Source: Modestobacter roseus
GTDB taxonomy: Bacteria; Actinomycetota; Actinomycetes; Mycobacteriales; Geodermatophilaceae
Length of the DNA stretch: 64,000 nt
Reading direction: 5' to 3'
NCBI RefSeq assembly: GCF_007994135.1
Contig: NZ_VLKF01000001.1
Location: 2,914,001 to 2,978,000, forward strand
Both the position numbers and the translations under genes were made by a program. The first letter of the stretch is position 1. The number at the start of each line of letters is the position of its first letter. This document shows, piece after piece, positions 1-10,561 of the stretch. Below the pieces are notes generated by a model that saw nothing but the letters and a program-made list of their open reading frames with translations, ran no database searches and had not been told where the DNA came from.

Positions 1-104
1 CCGAGCACCGCCAGCGCCGGCGGGACCACCCACGCGGCAGGCCGGCCGGGCCCCTCGACCGGGCCTCGCGCGGGCGCCGGGCGCTCCAGCAGCGCCGTCG
101 TCAC
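1..104 (-). CDS. N-terminal fragment of a protein running off the left edge, possibly a membrane protein
   Basis: A GTG start at 104-102 shares GTGA with the stop of the adjacent WxcM-like gene, so the two are probably translationally coupled. About 34 residues are visible, beginning MTTALLERPAPARG, and turning hydrophobic (WVVPPALAVLG) just before the edge. That pattern suits a short basic, proline-rich cytoplasmic tail followed by a first membrane helix. It may be another polytopic glycan protein, but the family cannot be told from this fragment. Confidence 0.5.
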   Translation of the reverse strand, partial: MTTALLERPAPARGPVEGPGRPAAWVVPPALAVL

Positions 105-1036
105 GACGAGGCCGCCCGCGCGACCTCGGCGAGGAACTCGTCGTGGTCGCGGATGTAGTCGGCCGGGTCGTAGGGGTCGGATGCGAGCACCAGGAGCACG
201 GCGTCGGCGGAGTACCGGTACTGCGTGCCCCAGGTCATCGGCTCCATGTGCAGCCCGACGTCCGGCTCGTCCAGCACGAACTCCTGGCGCTCGTGCCCGT
301 TGTCCACCACGGCGTTCACGCTGCCCTGGACGCAGACCAGCAGCTGGTGGCACCGCCGGTGAGCGTGGGCACCCCTGACGTCGGACGAGGGGACCCCGAA
401 GACGGTGAAGAAGCGCTGCGGCACGAACGGCAGCGCCCCGGCGAAATCGGCGGCCACGAGGCTGCCCCGGAGATCGTCGACCCGGGTCAGCCGGACCAGC
501 CGCACGCCCGGTACCCGGCTCTCCGGGAGGTGACCGGCCAGCGAGGGGGTCGGGTCGCTGTCCTCCGGACCGGCGTCGACGTACCCCACGATCCGTGCCG
601 GGTTGCCCACCACGATCGCATTGGGCGGGACGTCCTTGGTCACGACGGCGCCGGCCCCCACCATCGCCTGCCGGCCGATGGTGACACCGGGCAGGATCGT
701 CGCGTTGCCGCCGAGGGAGGCGCCCGGGCCGACGATCGTCTGGGCGAACGACTCCGGGTACACCCGGCTGCGCGGGAACGGGTCGTTGGTGAAGGTCACG
801 TTGGGGCCGACGAACACGTCGTCGGCGAGCCGGATGCCGTCCCACAGCTGCACGCCGCACTTCACCGTCACCCGGTCGCCGACCACGACGTCGTTCTCCA
901 CGAACACGTGGTCGCAGATGTTGCAGTCCGCGCCGATCCGCGCCCCCGGCAGGACGTGCGCGAAGGCCCACACCCGGGTGCCCGCGCCGACGTCCGTGCT
1001 CTCGCAGATCCCCTGCGGGTGGACGAAGTGGTTCAT
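101..1036 (-). CDS. WxcM-like bifunctional dTDP-sugar N-acetyltransferase / 3,4-ketoisomerase
   Basis: 311 residues with two domains. Residues about 10-155 are a left-handed beta-helix acetyltransferase with hexapeptide repeats and the GVQLWDGIRL and FVGPNVTFTND signatures of the FdtC/WlbB type. Residues about 178-300 are an FdtA/QdtA-type cupin with the catalytic-looking HAH at 224-226 and CHQ at 229-231. Known relatives make dTDP-3-oxo-6-deoxyhexose (isomerase) and acetylate the 3-amino sugar. The ATG at 1036 is chosen because CAGGAG sits eight bases upstream; an in-frame extension to 1177 has no conserved sequence. The aminotransferase that would act between the two steps is divergently transcribed next door. 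Confidence 0.85.
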   Translation of the reverse strand: MNHFVHPQGICESTDVGAGTRVWAFAHVLPGARIGADCNICDHVFVENDVVVGDRVTVKCGVQLWDGIRLADDVFVGPNVTFTNDPFPRSRVYPESFAQTIVGPGASLGGNATILPGVTIGRQAMVGAGAVVTKDVPPNAIVVGNPARIVGYVDAGPEDSDPTPSLAGHLPESRVPGVRLVRLTRVDDLRGSLVAADFAGALPFVPQRFFTVFGVPSSDVRGAHAHRRCHQLLVCVQGSVNAVVDNGHERQEFVLDEPDVGLHMEPMTWGTQYRYSADAVLLVLASDPYDPADYIRDHDEFLAEVARAASS

Positions 1037-1374
1037 CGGGCGATCTCCTGACCGGGGCATGCGAACGGGACGCGCAGCTGCCGGGCCGTTCTGCGGGCGG
1101 CAGGCGTTCGCCCCCACAGTCGCAGAAACGACCCGCCGATGCGCCCAGCAGTCCCGGGATCCGCCACGGGAGAGCACTTCCGGTGCCGATGGTGCTGCTG
1201 TGACGGACCGGTACTCCCGATCGGCCCGTGCGGGTGGCCCGGCTGCCCGGACTGCCTACGATCGAGCAGGCCAGAGTCGCCCGACCGCCTCCGTGCCGGA
1301 GTGGCTCGGGGCCCGGGCTGCCCGCCGCCCGGACCCCGGCCGGACACCGCGCTCATCGGAAAGGCGGTCCATCC
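1037..1374. promoter_or_regulatory. Divergent intergenic region of the sugar-nucleotide genes
   Basis: This 338-base gap separates two divergent starts and should hold promoters for both. I see no convincing small gene or RNA. The best -10-like hexamer for the rightward gene is TACGAT at 1257-1262, with no clear -35. That would leave a leader of about 105 bases before the aminotransferase start. Confidence 0.35.
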
Positions 1375-2478
1375 ATGGACACCGTGCCCCTGAACGACCT
1401 CTCGCGTGGCTTCGCCGTCATGGAAGGTGAACTGCGTGGGGTGGTGGACGAGGTACTGGCCAGCGGCTGGTACGTCCTGGGCCCGCAGCACGACGCCTTC
1501 GAGACCGAGTTCGCCACCGCCGTGGGCGCCGCACACTGCGTGGGCGTCGCCAACGGCACCGACGCCCTGGAGCTGGCCCTGCTCAGCGTCGACTGCCGGC
1601 CCGGCGACGAGGTGGTGACCGCCGCGAACGCCGGCATGTACACCTCGACCGCCGCGCTCAAGGCCGGCCTGGTCCCCCGGTTCGCCGACGTCGACCCGGC
1701 GTCGCTGCTGCTCACGGCCGCCACCGTGGAACCGGCCCTGTCCCCGCGCACCCGGGCCGTCGTCGTCACCCACCTCTACGGCAGGGTCGCCGAGATGGGT
1801 CCGCTCCGCGAACTCTGCCGGTCGGCCGGGGTGGCGCTGGTCGAGGACTGCGCGCAGTCCGCCGGTGCCCGCGCCGAGGAGGGCCCGGCCGGGTCGCTCG
1901 CCGACGTCGCCTCCTTCAGCTTCTTCCCGACCAAGAACCTCGGGGCGCTCGGTGACGCCGGGGCCGTGGTGACCGACGACCCGGACCGGGCGCAGCTGCT
2001 GCGGAGCCTGCGTCAGTACGGCTGGTCGGCCAAGTACCACGCCACCGTGCCCCGGGGCCGCAACAGCCGGCTCGACGAGCTGCAGGCCGCCGTCCTCCGT
2101 GCCCGGCTGCCGCACCTGGCCGGCTGGAACGAGCGGCGACGCGAGATCGTCGGCCGCTATGCCGCCGCCCTCGGCGAGGGTCCCCGGCGCATGGTGCACG
2201 GCGACGTCGCTGCCTCCCCCGCCTACGTCGCGCACCTGGCCGTGATGAGCAGCCCCACCCGGGATGCGGACCGGGCGGCGCTGACGGACGTCGGGATCCG
2301 GACCGACGTCCACTACCCGGTCCCCGACCACCGCCAGCCGGTCCTGGCCGGCACCACCGACGGCGTCTCGCTCCCGGTCACCGAGCTCGCCGCGACCCAG
2401 ATCCTGACGCTCCCCTGTTTCGCCGAGTTGACCGATGCCGAGATCGAGCGGGTGTGCGATGTCCTTCACCGACTTTGA
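1375..2478 (+). CDS. DegT/DnrJ/EryC1/StrS-family PLP aminotransferase (FdtB/WxcK-like)
   Basis: 367 residues. The family installs the 3-amino group on a dTDP-3-keto-6-deoxyhexose using glutamate. Visible motifs are the phosphate-binding NGTDALELAL near 60-69, the PLP-contacting VEDCAQ (Asp158) and the Schiff-base lysine in FFPTKNLGALGDAG (Lys187). RQYGW and SRLDELQAAVLRARL are typical of the FdtB/DesV branch. The start at 1375 is preceded by GGAAAGGCGG and begins at the conserved PLNDLSR; longer forms add only non-conserved low-complexity sequence. Its end overlaps the glycosyltransferase by 20 bases. The exact sugar (Fuc3NAc or Qui3NAc type) is not decided by sequence. Confidence 0.85.
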   Translation: MDTVPLNDLSRGFAVMEGELRGVVDEVLASGWYVLGPQHDAFETEFATAVGAAHCVGVANGTDALELALLSVDCRPGDEVVTAANAGMYTSTAALKAGLVPRFADVDPASLLLTAATVEPALSPRTRAVVVTHLYGRVAEMGPLRELCRSAGVALVEDCAQSAGARAEEGPAGSLADVASFSFFPTKNLGALGDAGAVVTDDPDRAQLLRSLRQYGWSAKYHATVPRGRNSRLDELQAAVLRARLPHLAGWNERRREIVGRYAAALGEGPRRMVHGDVAASPAYVAHLAVMSSPTRDADRAALTDVGIRTDVHYPVPDHRQPVLAGTTDGVSLPVTELAATQILTLPCFAELTDAEIERVCDVLHRL

Positions 2479-3502
2479 CGTGAGCGTGCTGTCCGGCCTC
2501 CGGGAGTCCCCGGACGGGGACACCGACCCGTCGCAGTCCCCACGCGCCGCCGTCACCTACTCGGTGGTGGTGCCGGTGTACGGCAACGAGGCCACGATCC
2601 CGCAGGTGATCGAGCGGCTGGCCGCGCTCGCCCAACGGGTCGAGGGCGGCATGGAGGCGGTCTTCGTCGTCGATGGTTCCCCCGACGGCTCGCTGCTGCA
2701 GTTGCGCCGACTGCTGCCGGCGTCCGGGCTGCGCGCCCAGCTGGTGACCCTGTCCCGCAACTACGGGTCGTTCTCCGCGATCCGCGCCGGGCTGGCCGTG
2801 GCGCAGGGCGAGTACGTCGCCGTCATGGCCGCTGACCTGCAGGAGCCGGTGTCGCTGGTCGAGGACATCTTCGCGCGGTTGACCACCGGCGCACACGACG
2901 TCGCCGTCGGCGTCCGCCAGGGGCGGGACGACCCGGCGCTGTCCTCGCTGGCCTCCCGCACCTTCTGGGGCCTGCAGCGCCGGTTCGTGCAGCCCGACCT
3001 CCCCGTGGGCGGCGTCGACATGTTCGGCTGCACCCGGCAGGTGGTCACCGAACTGCTGCGCCTGGACGAGTCGCACACCAGCCTCGTCGGCCTGCTCTAC
3101 TGGCTCGGGTTCCGCCGCGTGGAGGTCCCGTACGTCCGGCTGGAGCGGGAGCACGGCACCAGCGGTTGGACGCTGCGCAAGAAGCTGCGGTACATGAACG
3201 ACAGCATCTTCGCCTTCACCGACCTGCCGATCACCGTGCTGATCACCGCAGGATTCCTCGGAGTGCTCGGGTCGATCACGGCCGGCATCGTGGTCTTCGC
3301 GGCGTGGGCCACCGGCAACGTGGACGTGCCCGGGTACACGCCGCTGATGCTCGTGCTGTTCCTGCTCTGCTCCTCGATCCTGCTGGCGCTGGGCATCGTC
3401 GGCTCCTACGTGTGGCGCACCTACGAGAACAGCAAGCGTCGGCCCGGGGCGGTGCCGATGCACCACGAGCTCTTCCCGGCACCCCCGCCCGACCGTGGCT
3501 GA
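2459..3502 (+). CDS. GtrB-like family 2 glycosyltransferase with C-terminal membrane helices
   Basis: 347 residues. The N-terminal GT-A domain opens with YSVVVPVYGNEATIPQVI and carries the Mg-nucleotide motif as AADLQEP, with a further REHGTSGWTLRKK segment characteristic of polyprenyl-phosphate hexosyltransferases of the DPM1/GtrB type. Two hydrophobic helices follow (ITVLITAGFLGVLGSITAGIVVF and LMLVLFLLCSSILLALGIVG, about residues 260-325). The predicted role is transfer of a sugar from a nucleotide to undecaprenyl phosphate on the cytoplasmic face. The ATG at 2459 lies inside the aminotransferase gene, implying coupled translation, and the stop overlaps the GtrA start by eight bases. Confidence 0.85.
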   Translation: MSFTDFDVSVLSGLRESPDGDTDPSQSPRAAVTYSVVVPVYGNEATIPQVIERLAALAQRVEGGMEAVFVVDGSPDGSLLQLRRLLPASGLRAQLVTLSRNYGSFSAIRAGLAVAQGEYVAVMAADLQEPVSLVEDIFARLTTGAHDVAVGVRQGRDDPALSSLASRTFWGLQRRFVQPDLPVGGVDMFGCTRQVVTELLRLDESHTSLVGLLYWLGFRRVEVPYVRLEREHGTSGWTLRKKLRYMNDSIFAFTDLPITVLITAGFLGVLGSITAGIVVFAAWATGNVDVPGYTPLMLVLFLLCSSILLALGIVGSYVWRTYENSKRRPGAVPMHHELFPAPPPDRG

Positions 3503-3956
3503 GCACACCTCGCCGGCGGGCTCCGGACCCGGCGGCGCAAAGGTGCTCGCCGCAGTGCTCGACCCGGGCAGCCGGTTCGGGCCGCTGCTCCGCTTCGCGC
3601 TGGTCGGCGGCAGCAACACGCTGGTCACCCTCGCCCTGTTCGTGCTGCTGCAGCAGTGGCTCAGCCCGGGGGTCGCCTACACGATGGTGTTCGCCGTCGG
3701 CCTGGCCTACACCACCGCGATGACCGCGCGGGTGGTCTTCGGCACCCGGCCCACCTGGTGGTCCGGTGCCGCGTTCGTCGGCTGGTACCTGCTGGTCTAC
3801 CTGGTGGGGCTGCTGGTGGTGCGCGGGCTGCACACCTGGTGGGAGCCCGGGGCTCTGGTCACCGCCGTGGTCACGGTGGGTGTGACCGCGCCGCTGAACT
3901 TCCTGGGCGGCCGGGTGCTGTTCCAGCGCCTGCCCGCGGGGACGGGACCGGCCTGA
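3495..3956 (+). CDS. GtrA-family membrane protein (candidate lipid-linked sugar flippase)
   Basis: 153 residues with four hydrophobic segments. The sequence RFALVGGSNTLVTLALFVLLQ near residue 35 is the GtrA-family signature. Family members are proposed to flip undecaprenyl-phosphate sugar made by a GtrB partner, and here the partner is immediately upstream with an eight-base overlap (GTG start at 3495). The C-terminal PLNFLGGRVLFQR is also typical. Flippase activity is a family proposal rather than something visible in the sequence. Confidence 0.85.
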   Translation: MAEHTSPAGSGPGGAKVLAAVLDPGSRFGPLLRFALVGGSNTLVTLALFVLLQQWLSPGVAYTMVFAVGLAYTTAMTARVVFGTRPTWWSGAAFVGWYLLVYLVGLLVVRGLHTWWEPGALVTAVVTVGVTAPLNFLGGRVLFQRLPAGTGPA

Positions 3957-3985
3957 GCGGGCCGGCCGAGGCCGCACCCGCTCAG
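3953..3985. terminator. Bidirectional hairpin between convergent genes
   Basis: CTGAGCGGG (3953-3961) is the exact complement of CCCGCTCAG (3977-3985), with a smaller CGGC/GCCG stem inside the loop. The arms contain the stop codons of both convergent genes, so it can end transcription from either side. There is no T-run. Confidence 0.6.
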
Positions 3986-5340
3986 CGCCCGGAGCAGAGC
4001 TCCGGGGTCGCCATCCCGGCGAACGGGTGCTGCAGTCCGGCGACCCCTACGGCGTAGACGGCCGCCACGGCAACGACGGTGCCGGCGACCCACCACCAGG
4101 CGCTGCGGCCCTGCGGGCGGCCACCGGCCACCACCGTCGCGCACCCGGCGACCCCGATGAGCACCAGCGGCAGGGCGAACCGGGTCTCGGTGGCAGAGGT
4201 CACCAGCGTGGCCAGCGACCCGAGCCACACCAGGAGAACCGCCACCCGGCCCAGCGTCGTCCGCCCGCGCTCACGAGTGCTCAGGCGCAGGAGTGCGGCG
4301 ACCCCGGCCACCGAGACGGCGGTGACCAGCACGGCGAAGACCACGTCCACGCCGGGGGCCGGCGTCAGGTACGGCGTGGACAGCGGCCAGTGCAGCGCGG
4401 CCCCCACCTTCTGGGCGGCGAAGGGCACCGACTGCGGCAGGTGGTGCAGGAAGGCCGAGGCCAGCCCAGCGGGTGACCGGGGGACCTCCCCGGCGAGGGC
4501 GTCGACCATCGCCGGGGAGCAGGAGAACAGCCGCGGTTCCGCGTCCGGTCCGGCCACCACCGTGTCGTACCGGACGACGTAGGACGCGAAGGACGCCTGG
4601 AGCTCGGTGAGGCCGCCGGTCCCTGGCGGCACCGGCAGCCAGGACGTCCCGCGGCTGCGGTTGAGGGCGACCTGGGGCGCCAGTGCGAGGGTCGCGCCGA
4701 GGGCTGCCCACAGCGCCGCCCACCGGCGGGCGAGGAGGACGGCCACGCCGACGGCCGCCAGCGGCAGCAGCGTGGCGGGCCGGATGTTGACCGCCGCACC
4801 GGCGGCGACGCCGGCCAGCACGAGCCACCCGCGACCCTGCCGGTGCAGCGCCGCCACGACGGTCAGGAGGAGCGCGGCGGCCCAGAGATCGGTCAGCGGG
4901 AACGGGGCGAACCCGCCGGTCACGACCGCCGTCCCGAAGGCGCAGCAGACCACCGTCCATGGCCCCGCAGGGCGCCAGATCGACACCAGGGCCGGCAGCA
5001 GGACCACCCCGATGAGCCCGATGAGCACGGCGTTCTCGGCGAGCACGGCGGCACCGGCCAGGTCGTCCCCCGCAAGCCGCGTGACCACCGCTGCCGGCAG
5101 GTAGAGCAGCGTGGTCAACACCCCGCGGAGGTCGAGCAGCCCTTCGACGACGGCGCTCCGCTCGTCGAGCAGCGCCTGCGCACCGCCCCAGTACCTCGTG
5201 GCGTCGTAGCGGAAGACCGGTGCCGGTGGTTGCAGGTGGACCACGAGCACCAGCAGTGCGCCGAGTGCCGCACGCAGCCCACCGGGGACCCGGTGGGTCT
5301 GCTCGCGGAGCGGGCCCTCGACGGGAAGTGCTTGTGCCAC
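3982..5340 (-). CDS. Polytopic membrane protein, GT-C-like glycosyltransferase candidate
   Basis: 452 residues with roughly ten to twelve hydrophobic helices. An acidic RYDATRYW motif follows the first helix at about residues 44-51, where GT-C enzymes (ArnT, PMT, GtrC types) carry their catalytic acid. VNIRPATLLPLAAVGVAVLL also resembles that fold. The GTG start at 5340 has GGAGG eight bases upstream. It converges on gtrA and could be the transferase that uses the flipped lipid-linked sugar. A TAACCT hexamer (complement of 5425-5430) is a possible -10. The GT-C assignment is by topology and motif only. Confidence 0.6.
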   Translation of the reverse strand: MAQALPVEGPLREQTHRVPGGLRAALGALLVLVVHLQPPAPVFRYDATRYWGGAQALLDERSAVVEGLLDLRGVLTTLLYLPAAVVTRLAGDDLAGAAVLAENAVLIGLIGVVLLPALVSIWRPAGPWTVVCCAFGTAVVTGGFAPFPLTDLWAAALLLTVVAALHRQGRGWLVLAGVAAGAAVNIRPATLLPLAAVGVAVLLARRWAALWAALGATLALAPQVALNRSRGTSWLPVPPGTGGLTELQASFASYVVRYDTVVAGPDAEPRLFSCSPAMVDALAGEVPRSPAGLASAFLHHLPQSVPFAAQKVGAALHWPLSTPYLTPAPGVDVVFAVLVTAVSVAGVAALLRLSTRERGRTTLGRVAVLLVWLGSLATLVTSATETRFALPLVLIGVAGCATVVAGGRPQGRSAWWWVAGTVVAVAAVYAVGVAGLQHPFAGMATPELCSGR

Positions 5341-5489
5341 GTACGGGACCTCCGGGTGATCGCGCCCTCCCGGACGGGCAGGGTGAAGGGCAGGCGACGG
5401 CGACCGGGCCGACTGCGCCGGGGCAGGTTAGGACGCCCGGCGGGTCCTGCGCGGGAGGCAGGCCGGGAGCACCGCGGTCAGCGGTCGGG

Positions 5490-6457
5490 TCAGCCCAGGA
5501 AGGTGCCCAGCAGCCGGCGGGCGGCCAGCGCCGGGGTGAGCTCGCCGGAGAGCACCTCGCGCTCCAGCTCCGGCGCCAGCGACCGGACGCCGGGGTGTTC
5601 GCGCAGCCGGTGCTCCAGCCCGTCCCGGACCAGCTGCCACAGCCAGCGCACCTGCTGTTCGCGGCGCCGCCGGTCCAGCTCCCCCGAGGCGCGCCGCCGG
5701 TCCTGGTGCGCGACCACCGCGGCCCACACCTCGGGCAGCCCGGCGCCGGTGAGCCCCGCGCAGGTGAGCACCGGCACGGCCTCGCCGCGCAGCATCCGCA
5801 TCGCCCCGGCCAGCTCCCGGGCCGCCCGCCGGGCGTCGGGCTCGCCGGGGCCGTCGGCCTTGTTGACCGCGACGACGTCGGCGATCTCCAGGATGCCGCG
5901 CTTGATCCCCTGCAGCTGGTCGCCGGTGCGGGCCAGGGTGAGGAAGAGGAAGGAGTCGACCATCTCGGCGACGGCGGTCTCGGACTGCCCGACGCCGACG
6001 GTCTCCACCAGGACGACGTCGTGCCCGGCCGCCTCGACCACGACCACCGACTCGCGGGTCGCCTGGGCCACCCCGCCGAGCGTGCCGGCGGTCGGCGCGG
6101 GCCGGATGAACGCGGCCGGGTCGACGGCGAGCCGGCTCATCCGGGTCTTGTCCCCCAGCACCGACCCGCCCGAGCGCGCCGACGACGGGTCGACCGCGAG
6201 CACCGCCACCCGCGCCCCGGCCGCGGTGAGCTGCACGCCGAGGGCGTCGATGAACGTGGACTTGCCGACCCCGGGCACCCCGCTGATGCCGACCCGCCGG
6301 GCGCCCCCGGCGTGCGGCAGCAGCTGCACCAGCAGCTCCTGCGCGCGGTCGCGGTGGTCGGCGCGGCGGGACTCGACCAGCGTGATCGCCCGGGCCACCG
6401 ACCGGCGGTCCCCGGCCAGCACGCCGTCGACCAGCGCCGGGACGTCGACCGCTGGGC

Positions 6458-6461
<4 letters not shown>
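5490..6461 (-). CDS. meaB: Methylmalonyl-CoA mutase-associated GTPase MeaB (ArgK family)
   Basis: 323 residues. MeaB protects and reloads adenosylcobalamin-dependent mutase in a GTP-dependent way. The P-loop GVPGVGKST is followed by [20 protein letters not shown], the switch-region [10 protein letters not shown] and the NKAD guanine-specificity motif. The GTG start at 6461 shares GTGA with the mutB stop, so it is the third gene of a tightly coupled mutA-mutB-meaB unit. Upstream in-frame sequence lies within mutB and has no similarity to MeaB. Confidence 0.95.
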
Positions 6462-8664
<2,203 letters not shown>

Positions 8665-8668
<4 letters not shown>

Positions 8669-10500
8669 GGCCGGACCTCCAGCTGGTCGAGGACGGTGGT
8701 CAGCACCGCGAGGGCGTCGCAGCCGGCGGACAGGTGGCCGTCCACGCCCGCGACGTCCGCGGTGCCGGCCAGCCAGACGTGCGTCGCGCCGGCCGCGCGG
8801 AGCTCCGCCGCCAGCGCCGCCGCCGACTCGGCGTAGTCGCGGTCGGTGCCGCAGATGCAGGCGACCGTCGTCCGTGCCTCCGCGAAGCCGGTGGCGCCGT
8901 CACCGGACGGGGTGCGCAGCCCGCCGGCGGCGAACAGGTTGCTGGCGAACCCGGCGCGGGCGGTGTGCCGGGCGACCGGGCCGAGCGTCGCCAGGTACAC
9001 CGCCGGTTGCGGTTCGTGGGCCTGGACGGCGTCGCGCAGCGCCTCGAAGCGCTCGGCGGCCCGCACCCGGGGCAACCCGGCCGAGGTCCGCGGTGGCGGC
9101 GCCGGGCGGCGTTCCGGCAGCACCTCCGCGGCATCCGGGAACTCGGTCACCCCGGTGATCGCGTCGGTGCGGTGCGCGACCCGCTCCTGCCGGGTGGCCC
9201 AGACCGCGGCGAGCCGCTCACCGACCAGGCCGGAGGCCAGCGCGGCGGGGAGCCCGCCGGCCCGCTCGACCTCGGTGAACCAGGCCCAGGCGGCCTGCGC
9301 GATCGACTCGGTCAGCGCCTCGACGTACCAGGAGCCGCCGGCCGGGTCGAGCACCCGGCCCACGGAGGCCTCCTCCAGCAGCAGGTTCTGGGTGTTGCGG
9401 GCGATCCGCCGGGCGAACGCGTCGGGCAGGCCGAGGGCGGCGTCGAACGGCTGCACGGTGACGACGTCGGCGCCGCCCACCCCCGCGGCGAAGCCGGCGA
9501 CCGTCTTCCGCAGCATGTTCACCGCCGCGCCGTGCCGGGTGACCATGACCGAGGAGGTGACGGCGTGCTGGCGCATCGCCCGGTGCTCGGCCGCGACCCC
9601 GCTGGCCTCGCCGACCCGGTTCCACAGCCGGCGCGCGGCGCGCAGCGCGGCGATGGTGGTGAACTGGTCGACCCCGGCGGAGAGCCGGAACTCCAGCTGG
9701 CCGAACGCCTCGTCCACGCCCAGCCCGCCCGCGGTCAGCGCGCGCAGGGCGGCCACCCCGGCGGCGACCGCGCAGCCCAGCTCCTCGACCACCGAGCCAC
9801 CGGCGTCGGCGAACACCGTGCCGTCGACGGCGACGGTGCGCCAACCCGCCGGTGCGCGGCGGGCCAGGCCGGCGAGGTCGCCGGTGCCCAGCGGGTCCAG
9901 GCCCAGGCAGCCGCCGGGCGCGAGGTCGGTGCGCCCGGCCACGAGGTCGAGGAACGCCTCCGCCGCCGGGGCACCCCCCTGCAGGGTCACCGGGGCGAGG
10001 TCCAGGTAGACGTCGGTGAGCACCTCGCCGAGCGCCTCGACCGGGATCGCGCCGTCGCCCAGCACCAGCCACAGCGAGGTGACGCCGTTCTCCAGGTCGG
10101 CGGCGATCGCCTCCCGGGTGCCCGCGACGTCGGGGTCGGCGTGCCGCTGCCGGACGTCCCAGCCGGCCGGGACCCCGGCCTCGGCGCTCCCCGCCCGGGC
10201 CCCGCGGACGAACGGCGGCGACCCGGGCACCCCGGCCGCGGTGGGCAGGTCACCGGCGTCCTCGGCGGTGTAGAGCGGTGCGACGGTGACGCCGGTGGCC
10301 ACGGTGGCGCGCAGCGCGTCCTCCACCGGGTCGGGCAGGTCGTCCCGCCCCGCCTTGCGCAGCACCCCGGCGACCAGCTCCCGCCACTGCTCCCGGGTGG
10401 CGGCCGGGGAGCCCGCGGCGAGGTCGAGCTGCGCGGGCGTCTCCGGCTCGGCGGGGGGCGGCCCGGTCGGGCGCCCCACCTGCTGGTCGGGAGAGCTCAT
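8665..10500 (-). CDS. mutA: Methylmalonyl-CoA mutase small subunit
   Basis: 611 residues. This is the non-catalytic partner in actinobacterial heterodimeric mutase. It keeps the barrel framework ([25 protein letters not shown] and [14 protein letters not shown]) but the C-terminal cobalamin-like domain lacks the DxHxxG ligand motif seen in MutB, as expected. The ATG at 10500 has GCGGAG upstream; an in-frame extension to 10833 reads through unrelated low-complexity sequence. It is the first gene of the mut operon, 61 bases downstream of the amidohydrolase stop. Confidence 0.95.
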
Positions 10501-10561
10501 CGTCGGGTCTCCGCCTCTCGGTGGGTGGCACGGCGTCACGTCGACCGAAGCTCTACACGAT

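Noticed and set aside
1037-1374. Several small open frames in the divergent gap, including a Cys-rich one
   Set aside because: No ribosome site, no conserved motif, and composition typical of background.
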